Below, piece by piece: positions 7,251 through 12,440 of a stretch of 15,111 nt of DNA. Every line of letters begins with the position of its first letter. Position 1 is the first letter of the stretch. The DNA is from DAOUAJ01 sp034433615. Lineage in GTDB: Bacteria; Chloroflexota; Anaerolineae; DUEN01. The DNA lies in assembly GCA_034433615.1 (NCBI GenBank), contig DAOUAJ010000273.1, forward strand, positions 1 to 15,111, written 5' to 3'. Below the pieces are notes generated by a model. The model was not told the DNA's origin. It worked only from the letters and a program-made list of their open reading frames with translations, and made no database searches. The position numbers and the translations under genes were made by a program.

Positions 7251-7452
7251 CCCCGAGGCCCGCCGGGCCGTGGAGCGCGACCTGGCCGAGGCGCAGTACC
7301 GGGGCATCCACGCTGTGCCCACCCTAGTCTTCAACGACCGCTGGCAGGTCCAGGGAGCTGTTCCGGAGGCCTCCCTGCGCCGGGTGACCGACGACATCCT
7401 GGCCGGACGCGATCCGGCTCGCAGATACTGCAGGAGGCCAGCATGCCTGTAG
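7228..7452 (+). pseudogene. DsbA/FrnE-like C-terminal fragment
   Basis: About 74 residues resemble only the last helix and cis-Pro loop region of DsbA-family oxidoreductases: SPEARRAVERDLAEAQYRGI, then HAVPTLVFNDRWQVQGAVPE. This parallels AAVDAQIDEAHRLGITGVPT in the gene at 9376. The N-terminal thioredoxin half with its CxxC is missing, because the region upstream is the HxlR-type gene. GGGAG lies 7 nt before a GTG at 7228, so it could still be translated, and its end overlaps the next gene by 10 nt. It is most simply a partial-duplication or deletion remnant. A stand-alone accessory peptide is possible but unsupported. Confidence 0.65.
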
Positions 7453-8363
7453 TTGAGATCACCTACTTCACGGATCCTTACTGCTCCTGGTGCTGGGCCA
7501 CGGAGCCCATGCTCTACCGCATTCGGGAGACGTACCGTGACCAGGTGCACATTCGCTACGTGATGGGCGGCCTGGTGCGCGACATGGCCGACTTCTACGA
7601 CAGCCTGAACGACATCCGCACCACGGCGGAGGTCGCCCCCCACTGGCGCATGGTCAGCCAGCGCTCCGGCCAACCTATCGACGAGCGGCTGATGGAGGAC
7701 ATCACCGACCCCCACTTCTCCACCTGGCCGGCCTGCCGAGCGGTGAAGGCCGCCTTTCTCCAGGAGAAGGAGGTGGGCGAGCGCTACCTGCGGCGCATGC
7801 GCCGCGCGGCGCTGACGGAACGTAAGATCATTTCCCTGCCGGAGGCCTACCTGGCTCTGGCCCAGGAGGTGCCAGGGCTGGACGCAGAGCGCCTGCGGGC
7901 CGATTTGGAGAACGGCGCAGCGGAACAGACTTTCCAGGCGGACCTGGCCGAGTGCCGGCGTTACGGCACCACCGGCTTCCCGACGCTGCTCTTCCGGCGT
8001 GTGGGCCAGGTCGCCGTGCCCGGCGCCGGGCGTCCCGTTCTGGTCGTCGGCCACCGGCCCTTCGCCACCTATCGTCAGGTGCTCCGCCAACTAGCGCCCG
8101 AGCTGCAGGAATACCCGCCACGGGAGGTAGAGGCCCTGCTGGCCGAATATGGCCCGCTGACCACGCGGGAGTTGGCGGAGGTGCACGACCGGCCGGCCGC
8201 AGCCATGGCGTCCGAACTGAAGGGGTTGGAAGCCGAGGGCCGGCTGGCGCGGTTGCCCGTACGCAGCGGCGAGTTCTGGGCATTGGCTTCCCCGGTCGCC
8301 CACGGCCTGGCCGGTGCAAGCGAGTCTGGCCGGCCGCAGGTGCCTGGAGCAGGTAACGCATGA
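7443..8363 (+). CDS. DsbA-family thiol oxidoreductase with C-terminal HTH-like domain
   Basis: 306-aa thioredoxin-fold protein, probably cytosolic (no signal peptide). Residues 1-20 give beta1 and the redox motif YFTDPYCSWCWATEP with Cys14-Ser-Trp-Cys17. A helical insertion follows, and the cis-Pro loop TTGFPT has Pro180. The CSWCW-EP signature resembles predicted DsbA/FrnE-like and SpxH-like proteins. After ~225 comes an added ~60-residue segment (VEALLAEYGPLTTRELAEV...ELKGLEAEGRLARL) that reads as a winged helix-turn-helix, unusual for an enzyme and perhaps a DNA- or protein-binding module. AGGAGG precedes the ATG by 6 nt. The stop overlaps the next start (ATGA). It keeps both cysteines, unlike the UGA-containing paralogue at 9376. 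Likely role: disulfide exchange or thiol sensing; partner unknown. Confidence 0.85.
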   Translation: MPVVEITYFTDPYCSWCWATEPMLYRIRETYRDQVHIRYVMGGLVRDMADFYDSLNDIRTTAEVAPHWRMVSQRSGQPIDERLMEDITDPHFSTWPACRAVKAAFLQEKEVGERYLRRMRRAALTERKIISLPEAYLALAQEVPGLDAERLRADLENGAAEQTFQADLAECRRYGTTGFPTLLFRRVGQVAVPGAGRPVLVVGHRPFATYRQVLRQLAPELQEYPPREVEALLAEYGPLTTRELAEVHDRPAAAMASELKGLEAEGRLARLPVRSGEFWALASPVAHGLAGASESGRPQVPGAGNA

Positions 8364-8902
8364 CAGGAGCGGAAAACCGGCCGCGGCTGATCTTGCTGTT
8401 CGACGGCACCTGAGGGCTGTGCGCGCGGCTCGTCCGTTGGATACGGGCGCGCGACAAAGCCGGCCGGGTGCTGGCACTGCCTAATCAGACGCCGGGGTTG
8501 ATCGAGCGTTATGGCCTGGGCCGGGCTGCGGTAGATCGGGAAGTGTGGACGATCGACGCGGATGGCAGAAAGCTGGGCGGCGCCGCGGCGGTCAACCGGG
8601 TGCTGGCGGAGTTGGGCGGCGCCTGGCCCTGGCTGAGCAGGGCTTTGCGGCTGGCTCCGCTGTTCTGGCTCGAAGATCGGGCCTATCGCTGGGTGGCAGC
8701 CCATCGCCATCGCTTTGCCCGCTGGGGCATTGCATCGGAATACGGGAAGGTAGATGGAAGTGATGAGCAGACGCTTTCTCGACCTGACGCCCGTTTGGAA
8801 GCGAGAGGTGACGCTGGCCGAGCTCGTGGCCGAACTGACGCCCGACAATCTGCGGGAGCTGACCAACGACATGGTGGACGCCATGCTGGATCTGATCGCT
8901 GA
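8360..8902 (+). CDS. DCC-family (DUF393) thiol-disulfide protein, putative selenoprotein (Sec18)
   Basis: Starting at the ATG that overlaps the preceding stop, the frame reads PRLILLFDGT-UGA-GLCARLVRW. The DCC family is defined by DGxCxxC; here UGA (8411-8413) replaces the first Cys while Cys21 is kept, giving a U-x-x-C redox site. The frame then continues through family-like sequence (VLALPNQTPGLIERYGL, VWTIDADGRKLGGAAAV, FWLEDRAYRWVAAHRHRF), so the stop is internal to an otherwise intact protein. A hairpin at 8422-8453 could be the SECIS. The family's usual ~130 residues end near 8750. The remaining ~50 codons overlap the next gene and are probably not genuine; an out-of-frame TAG at 8751 hints at a lost stop. 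Alternative reading: a nonsense mutation. The identical situation at 9412 makes recoding more likely. Confidence 0.75.
8422..8453 (+). promoter_or_regulatory. Candidate bacterial SECIS hairpin (DCC gene)
   Basis: CGCGCG (8422-8427), a bulged G, and CTCGT (8429-8433) pair with ACGGGCGCGCG (8443-8453), with one U-G wobble, around a 9-nt loop CCGTTGGAT. The loop begins 20 nt after the UGA, within the window used by bacterial SECIS elements. A G in the first two loop positions, often seen, is absent here. Confidence 0.5.
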
Positions 8903-8993
8903 CTGCACGGACGAAGACGTCACCTTCGTGCCGGTGGATCCGGAGGCCAACGATACCTACGCCACCGATGAGGCGGAGCGAAACATCCCCTGA
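8754..8993 (+). CDS. DinB-fold protein, N-terminal half (frameshifted)
   Basis: 79 residues from the ATG at 8754 (GGAAGG just upstream), beginning MEVMSRRFLDLTPVWKREVT. It is helical and acidic, and ends ...EAERNIP-stop. Alone it has no complete fold. The adjacent frame starting at 8990 continues with LTLGHVIVHTTASAEES, which supplies the metal-ligand helix expected of DinB four-helix proteins. A -1 shift at CCCC (8987-8990), directly before the UGA, would join them. One missing C in the assembly, a true mutation or programmed slippage would all explain it. DinB-fold enzymes include bacillithiol- and mycothiol-dependent transferases, which fits the redox neighbourhood. Confidence 0.65.
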   Translation: MEVMSRRFLDLTPVWKREVTLAELVAELTPDNLRELTNDMVDAMLDLIADCTDEDVTFVPVDPEANDTYATDEAERNIP

Positions 8994-9379
8994 CGCTGGG
9001 ACACGTCATCGTCCACACCACCGCCTCAGCCGAGGAATCAGCGGCCATCGCGGCCGAGCTGGCCCGGGGTGTCGAGTATCACGGCCGCTCCCGCTACGAA
9101 GTGCCCTGGCGCACGGTGACGACCATCGAGCAGTGCCGCCGGCGGCTGGAAGAAAGCCGGCGTATGCGCCTGGCCAGCCTGGACATGTGGCCGGACGAAC
9201 CTTACCTGGACAACACCTACACACCCTTCGAGCGGATAGGCGCGGTCAACGCCATCGGCGCGTTTGTGATGGGCCTGGGGCACGACAGCCAGCACCTGGA
9301 CCAGGTTGCCGAGATCGTGCGCCAGGCCAGGGCTGTCCGAGAGCGCGTCAGCACAGAAAAACAGGAGAACGGTCCATGA
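8990..9379 (+). CDS. DinB-fold protein, C-terminal half
   Basis: Continuation of the preceding gene in another frame, ~130 residues, ending with a TGA that overlaps the next ATG (9376). It contains the DinB-type His ligands: LGHVIVHTTASAEE near its start and GHDSQHLDQVAEI (HxxxH) near the end, spaced as in metal-dependent four-helix-bundle hydrolases or transferases. No ribosome binding site or good start serves it alone until the ATG at 9101, which would lose the first His helix. So the full product, about 207 aa, probably needs the join at 8988-8990. The metal and the thiol cosubstrate are unknown. Confidence 0.65.
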   Translation: MTLGHVIVHTTASAEESAAIAAELARGVEYHGRSRYEVPWRTVTTIEQCRRRLEESRRMRLASLDMWPDEPYLDNTYTPFERIGAVNAIGAFVMGLGHDSQHLDQVAEIVRQARAVRERVSTEKQENGP

Positions 9380-10002
9380 CAACCAGAGTGATTGTTTACT
9401 CCGACTACGTCTGACCCTTCTGCTACATCGGCCAGGAGCGGGTCGAACGGTTGCAGGCGGAGTACGATATGGAAGTGGAGTGGCGAGCCTTTGAGCTCCA
9501 TCCGGAGATGCCACCTCAAGGGATGCGGCTGCCCTGGGCGGACGATCCGCGCTACGAAGCGATGGCGCAACGGTTGTGCCAGATGGCCGCCGAGGCCAGC
9601 CTGCCCATGAACCCGCCTATGTGGATCTCCAACTCGCGGCGGGCGCTGGAAGCAGCGGAGTACGCCCGCGCCCAGGGGAAACACGAGGCATTCCACAAGG
9701 CCGTGTTTCAGGCTTACTTCGTCGAGGGGCAAGACATCGGCGACTGGGCCGTGCTGCAGCAGGTGGCCGAGACGGTGGACCTGGAGGCAGCGGAGATGCG
9801 TCAGGCCGTGGAGCAGGGCAGGTATCGCGCGGCCGTAGACGCCCAGATCGACGAAGCGCACCGGCTAGGGATCACGGGCGTACCTACCTACATCTTAGGC
9901 AACCTGGCCGTGGTCGGGGCGCAGCCTTATGAAGTCTTCCGGCGGGCCATGGCCCGACTGGGCGTGGAGCCGGCTCGAAGACCAGGTCGAAGAGAGAAAT
10001 GA
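9376..10002 (+). CDS. FrnE-like DsbA oxidoreductase, putative selenoprotein (Sec13)
   Basis: The ATG at 9376 (AGGAG 9 nt upstream, overlapping the previous stop) opens MTTRVIVYSDYV-UGA-PFCYIGQERVERL. FrnE-like DsbA proteins have SDxxCPxC at this point, so UGA (9412-9414) occupies the catalytic nucleophile and Cys16 is the resolving residue. Downstream the 208-aa frame is intact: the helical insertion (EAAEYARAQGKHEAFHKAVF), then AAVDAQIDEAHRLGITGVPT with cis-Pro170, then GNLAVVGAQPYEVFRRAM. This is the full length of the family. No signal peptide, so cytosolic. Likely role: dithiol-disulfide exchange with raised nucleophilicity from selenium. A hairpin at 9428-9446 fits a SECIS. Without recoding, gene callers would start at an internal codon and miss the active site. 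It shares a 4-base overlap with the next gene. Confidence 0.82.
9428..9446 (+). promoter_or_regulatory. Candidate bacterial SECIS hairpin (FrnE-like gene)
   Basis: TCGGCC (9428-9433) pairs with GGTCGA (9441-9446), with one G-U wobble, around a 7-nt loop AGGAGCG whose second base is G. The loop begins 19 nt after the UGA, nearly the same distance as in the DCC gene. The stem is short, so it is suggestive rather than decisive. Confidence 0.45.
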
Positions 10003-10889
10003 CAGTGATACAGGATCGTTCTTTGCTCGCCATCTTCGCCCACCCGGACGACGAGTCCTTCGGCACCGGCGGCACGCTGGCCCGCTACGCCGCCGAGGGC
10101 GTGCGCGTGGCCCTGGTCTGCGCCACTCGCGGGGAGGCGGGCGCCATCGCCGACCCCAGCCTGGCCACGCCCGAAACCCTGGGCCAGGTGCGTGAGGCTG
10201 AATTGCACTGCGCAGCGCAAGCGCTGGGCATCGCCGAGGTGCTCTTTCTGGGCTACCGCGACTCGGGCATGGCCGGCACGCCCGAGAACCAAGACTCGCG
10301 CGCCCTCATCCAGGCGCCCGCTGAGGAGGTGGTCTCACGGCTGGTGGGCATCATCCGCCGTCTGCGGCCCCAGGTGGTCATCACCTTTGAGCCCAATGGC
10401 GGCTACGGCCACCCGGACCACATCGCCATCCACCGCCACACCGTGGCCGCCTTCCACGCCGCCGGTGATCCGCACCGCTATCCCGATCAGGGAACCGCAC
10501 TTCGACCCGGCTCAGTGCAGGCCTGGCGCCCGGCGCGGCTGTTCTACACGGCCATCCCCCGCTCCTTCTTCGTGCAGATGCGGGAGCGGCTGGCAGCGCT
10601 GGGGGTGGAGGCCGGCGAGTTCGCCCGGTTCGAGGAGCGTGGGGCAACCGGCTGGCCGGACGAGGAGATTCACGTCACCCTGGACGTGTCGGCCGCCGTT
10701 GAGGCCAAGTGGGCGGCGTTGCAGTGCCATCGCACCCAATTCGGGCCGGACAACCTCTTCCGTCGGCTGCCAGAAGAGGTGATGAAGGCGATGATGAGCC
10801 GCGAGCACTTCGCCCTGGCCTGGCCAGAGCCGGCGCCTGGCCTGCGACTACCGGAGTTGTTTGTAGAATTGCATGCAGGGGAAAAGTGA
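9999..10889 (+). CDS. PIG-L/LmbE-family N-acetylglucosaminyl deacetylase (MshB/BshB-like)
   Basis: 296-aa zinc-dependent deacetylase-fold protein. The zinc motif AHPDDE is at 14-19 (His15, Asp18), followed by SFGTGGTLARYAAEGVRV. The second metal segment GGYGHPDHIAIHRHT is at 133-147 (HPDH 137-140). This arrangement is that of MshB, Mca and BshB, which act on GlcNAc-inositol, mycothiol conjugates or GlcNAc-malate in low-molecular-weight-thiol metabolism; other members act on antibiotics or lipids. It overlaps the seleno-DsbA gene by 4 nt (ATGA), so it is translationally coupled to it. Beside a DinB-fold protein and an HxlR-type regulator, a thiol biosynthesis or detoxification role is a reasonable inference. 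Substrate not determinable from sequence. Confidence 0.9.
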   Translation: MTVIQDRSLLAIFAHPDDESFGTGGTLARYAAEGVRVALVCATRGEAGAIADPSLATPETLGQVREAELHCAAQALGIAEVLFLGYRDSGMAGTPENQDSRALIQAPAEEVVSRLVGIIRRLRPQVVITFEPNGGYGHPDHIAIHRHTVAAFHAAGDPHRYPDQGTALRPGSVQAWRPARLFYTAIPRSFFVQMRERLAALGVEAGEFARFEERGATGWPDEEIHVTLDVSAAVEAKWAALQCHRTQFGPDNLFRRLPEEVMKAMMSREHFALAWPEPAPGLRLPELFVELHAGEK

Positions 10890-10913
10890 AAATGACGAAC
10901 TGGAGACAGTCCA

Positions 10914-11447
10914 ATGAGACGACCATACACCTTCGAGAACGCGTACTGGATCTTTTTCGGCTACGGGATTGATTGGGAGCCGGGCCGCTGCGACCGCTGC
11001 TATGCCCGGCTGAATCGCACCCTCAAGCCCCCGCCCGAGGCCATCAACTGCTGGAAACTGGAAATCTTCTTCTCCAACTGCACCGATGTGGAGGCAGTCA
11101 AGCAATACTTCACGCAGGCGCCGGTGGTTATCGTCGTCTGCGCCGACACCCGCCGGCCGGCGACGCGCTACGGCGCGCGCGGGGTGCACTTCTACAGCCT
11201 TATCGATGGCGCTTTCGCCGCCATGCTCATCTTGCTGACCGTGGTGGACGAGGGGCTGGGCTGCTGCTTTGTGGGGGCCTTCCATGACGAGCAGGTCTCC
11301 CGCGTGCTGGGCCTGCCGGACGCCGTGCGGCCCATTGGCATCATCCCCATTGGCTACCCGGCCGAGCCGGCGCAGAAGTACCGCCGGCTGCCCCTGGAGC
11401 AGATCGTTCACCAGGACCGTTGGGGGCAGCGACGGGCCGCCAACTGA
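10914..11447 (+). CDS. Nitroreductase-like flavoprotein with atypical Cys-rich N-terminus
   Basis: 177 aa. From about residue 68 it follows the nitroreductase fold: APVVIVVCAD, then HFYSLIDGAFAAMLILLT, VDEGLGCCFVGAFHDEQVS, and IGIIPIGYPAEP near the C-terminus, the usual FMN-binding and dimer segments. The first ~65 residues are not the standard RRSxRxY...APS/N region. They contain CDRCYARL and NCWKLEIFFSNC, seven aromatic residues in the first 20, and four cysteines, perhaps a metal or redox site. GGAG lies 8 nt before the ATG. Another ATG at 10892 opens a 26-codon frame that leads nowhere. It is 24 nt downstream of the deacetylase, so probably the last gene of the redox operon. Likely an FMN/NAD(P)H oxidoreductase; substrate unknown, and the variant N-terminus may mean a changed function. 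Confidence 0.75.
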   Translation: MRRPYTFENAYWIFFGYGIDWEPGRCDRCYARLNRTLKPPPEAINCWKLEIFFSNCTDVEAVKQYFTQAPVVIVVCADTRRPATRYGARGVHFYSLIDGAFAAMLILLTVVDEGLGCCFVGAFHDEQVSRVLGLPDAVRPIGIIPIGYPAEPAQKYRRLPLEQIVHQDRWGQRRAAN

Positions 11448-11704
11448 ACGCCTCTCGATTTTGAGCAGTCAACGTGCCCGGCTGAGGTACCCTGACGTAC
11501 GAGAATGCTGGGTGGCTGGATGGCTGGTTGGCCAAGTGGCTGATATAGCGCGCAGCCATTCGGCTAACTATTGCTTGGAGAACTCACAGAAAGGAGAGCG
11601 GACATGCGTCGGTTTATCACCCGTGGGCCGCCATAGAGCGGACAGGACTGATCGTTGGGCAAGCAGAAGTATCACATCAGACACACTGAAGGAGGGACTG
11701 TATC
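11448..11704 (+). other. Intergenic spacer with TGGC-type microsatellite and a 10-codon ORF
   Basis: A run of TGGN tetramers occurs at about 11511-11535 (GGTGGCTGGATGGCTGGTTGG). A tiny ORF, 11604-11636 (MRRFITRGPP), has AGGAG 7 nt upstream; it could be a leader peptide or the start of a decayed gene. The DoxX-like gene's own ribosome binding site AAGGAGG is at 11689-11695. No convincing promoter or terminator was recognised. Confidence 0.4.
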
Positions 11705-12094
11705 ATGGAAATCGCATTTCTCATCGGACGGATTATCCTGGGGATCTACTACCTGTTCAACGCCAGCAACCACTTCACGCAGTTGAACATGATGAGCGGC
11801 TACGCCAGCTCCAAGGGGGTGCCAGTACCAAAGGTGGCCGTCATTGTCAGCGGACTCCTGCTGCTGGTAGGCGGTCTGAGCATCCTCACCGGCTTTCAGC
11901 CGGTCATCGGCGTGATCGCGCTGGTGATCTTCTTCCTGCCCGTCACTTTCATGATGCACAACTTCTGGGCAGAGACCGATCAGATGACGAAGATGATGCA
12001 GATGACCCAATTCGTGAAGAACATGGGGCTGATGTCTTCGGCGCTAATGTTTCTGGCGATCCCACAGCCCTGGCCGTTCAGCCTGGGCGGGTAA
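11705..12094 (+). CDS. DoxX-family integral membrane protein
   Basis: 129 aa with four hydrophobic segments (about 2-20, 42-62, 65-88, 107-122). The start IAFLIGRIILGIYYLFNASN and the paired helices VAVIVSGLLLLVGGLSILTG and VIGVIALVIFFLPVTFMMHNF match DoxX-type proteins. These sit in the cytoplasmic membrane and are linked in several bacteria with thiol and oxidative-stress systems or quinone-dependent oxidation. A Met-rich stretch (DQMTKMMQMTQF) lies in the last loop. AAGGAGG is 9 nt before the ATG, a strong ribosome binding site. It precedes the CDGSH gene with a hairpin between them. Family assignment is likely; biochemical role unknown. Confidence 0.8.
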   Translation: MEIAFLIGRIILGIYYLFNASNHFTQLNMMSGYASSKGVPVPKVAVIVSGLLLLVGGLSILTGFQPVIGVIALVIFFLPVTFMMHNFWAETDQMTKMMQMTQFVKNMGLMSSALMFLAIPQPWPFSLGG

Positions 12095-12142
12095 CGGCCA
12101 GAGGTGCTGGTCTAACATCACCACACATTACACAAGGAGGAA

Positions 12143-12179
12143 GTATACTACATGTCGCGTCGCCCCGACTGTAGTATAC
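12143..12179. promoter_or_regulatory. Perfect 10-bp dyad GTATACTACA...TGTAGTATAC
   Basis: The arms at 12143-12152 and 12170-12179 are exact reverse complements. The stem extends inward by GTCG/CGAC across one bulged T. The right arm is identical to 4373-4382. It is inserted between a strong Shine-Dalgarno (AAGGAGG, 12134-12140) and the CDGSH start at 12189. It may be an operator, an RNA hairpin, or both. An ATG inside it (12152) opens a 22-codon frame that fits the upstream Shine-Dalgarno. Confidence 0.7.
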
Positions 12180-12188
12180 AAGGATCAT

Positions 12189-12377
12189 ATGGCAGAACAC
12201 AGGACCGAAAAGTTCAATGACCATCCGCGCACGACAGTAACCCTGGAGCCAGGCGAGAGAGTGGCCCTCTGTCGCTGCTTCGGCTCCCAGAAATTCCCGT
12301 TCTGTGACGGGACGCATCGGCAACACCCTGGCAAGGGGCCGGTCATCGTGGAGGCCAAGCCAGCAGAAGGGGATTGA
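12189..12377 (+). CDS. CDGSH iron-sulfur domain protein
   Basis: 62-aa single-domain protein binding a redox-active [2Fe-2S] cluster with three Cys and one His. The motif CRCFGSQKFPFCDGTH is complete: Cys28, Cys30, Cys39 and His43. It is preceded by VTLEPGERVAL, as in small bacterial CDGSH proteins of this length. Probably cytosolic; electron transfer or iron/redox sensing is the usual proposal. The start ATG at 12189 has AAGGA only 4 nt upstream, while a much stronger AAGGAGG lies on the far side of a hairpin, so translation may depend on that structure. A 15-bp stem follows the stop. Its dyad shares the motif found at the hxlR-type gene, tying it to the redox genes. Confidence 0.92.
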   Translation: MAEHRTEKFNDHPRTTVTLEPGERVALCRCFGSQKFPFCDGTHRQHPGKGPVIVEAKPAEGD

Positions 12378-12382
12378 CCGGC

Positions 12383-12415
12383 AGGTGACCGGCACTTCAT
12401 AAGTGCCGGTCACCT
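12383..12415 (+). terminator. Strong stem-loop after the CDGSH gene
   Basis: AGGTGACCGGCACTT (12383-12397) and AAGTGCCGGTCACCT (12401-12415) form a perfect 15-bp stem with a CAT loop, followed by TCTTCATCC, which is pyrimidine-rich but not a clean T-run. It begins 5 nt after the stop. Only 25 nt separate it from the next ATG, so either read-through or a promoter inside this region serves the ABC-2 genes. Confidence 0.65.
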
Positions 12416-12440
12416 TCTTCATCCTTCATGAGGAAGGCCA

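Noticed and set aside
7245..8090. 281-aa minus-strand ORF across the DsbA-like gene
   Set aside because: The opposite strand has recognisable CSWC and cis-Pro motifs with ribosome binding sites; this frame has none.
8075..8950. 291-aa minus-strand ORF over the DCC and DinB genes
   Set aside because: Low-complexity composition without motifs. The plus-strand frame with the UGA is family-like throughout.
9217..9861. 214-aa minus-strand ORF over the FrnE-like gene
   Set aside because: Shadow of the plus-strand DsbA frame, rich in His/Arg/Leu as expected of antisense GC-rich sequence.
8360..10002. Alternative genetic code reading UGA as Trp or Gly
   Set aside because: UGA is used as a normal stop in neighbouring genes (8361-8363, 10887-10889, 14689-14691 region), and both internal UGAs fall at conserved Cys positions, which favours selenocysteine.
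11269..12174. 301-aa plus-strand ORF spanning the nitroreductase end, spacer and DoxX gene
   Set aside because: It is out of frame with two recognisable genes and crosses noncoding repeats; no motif supports it.
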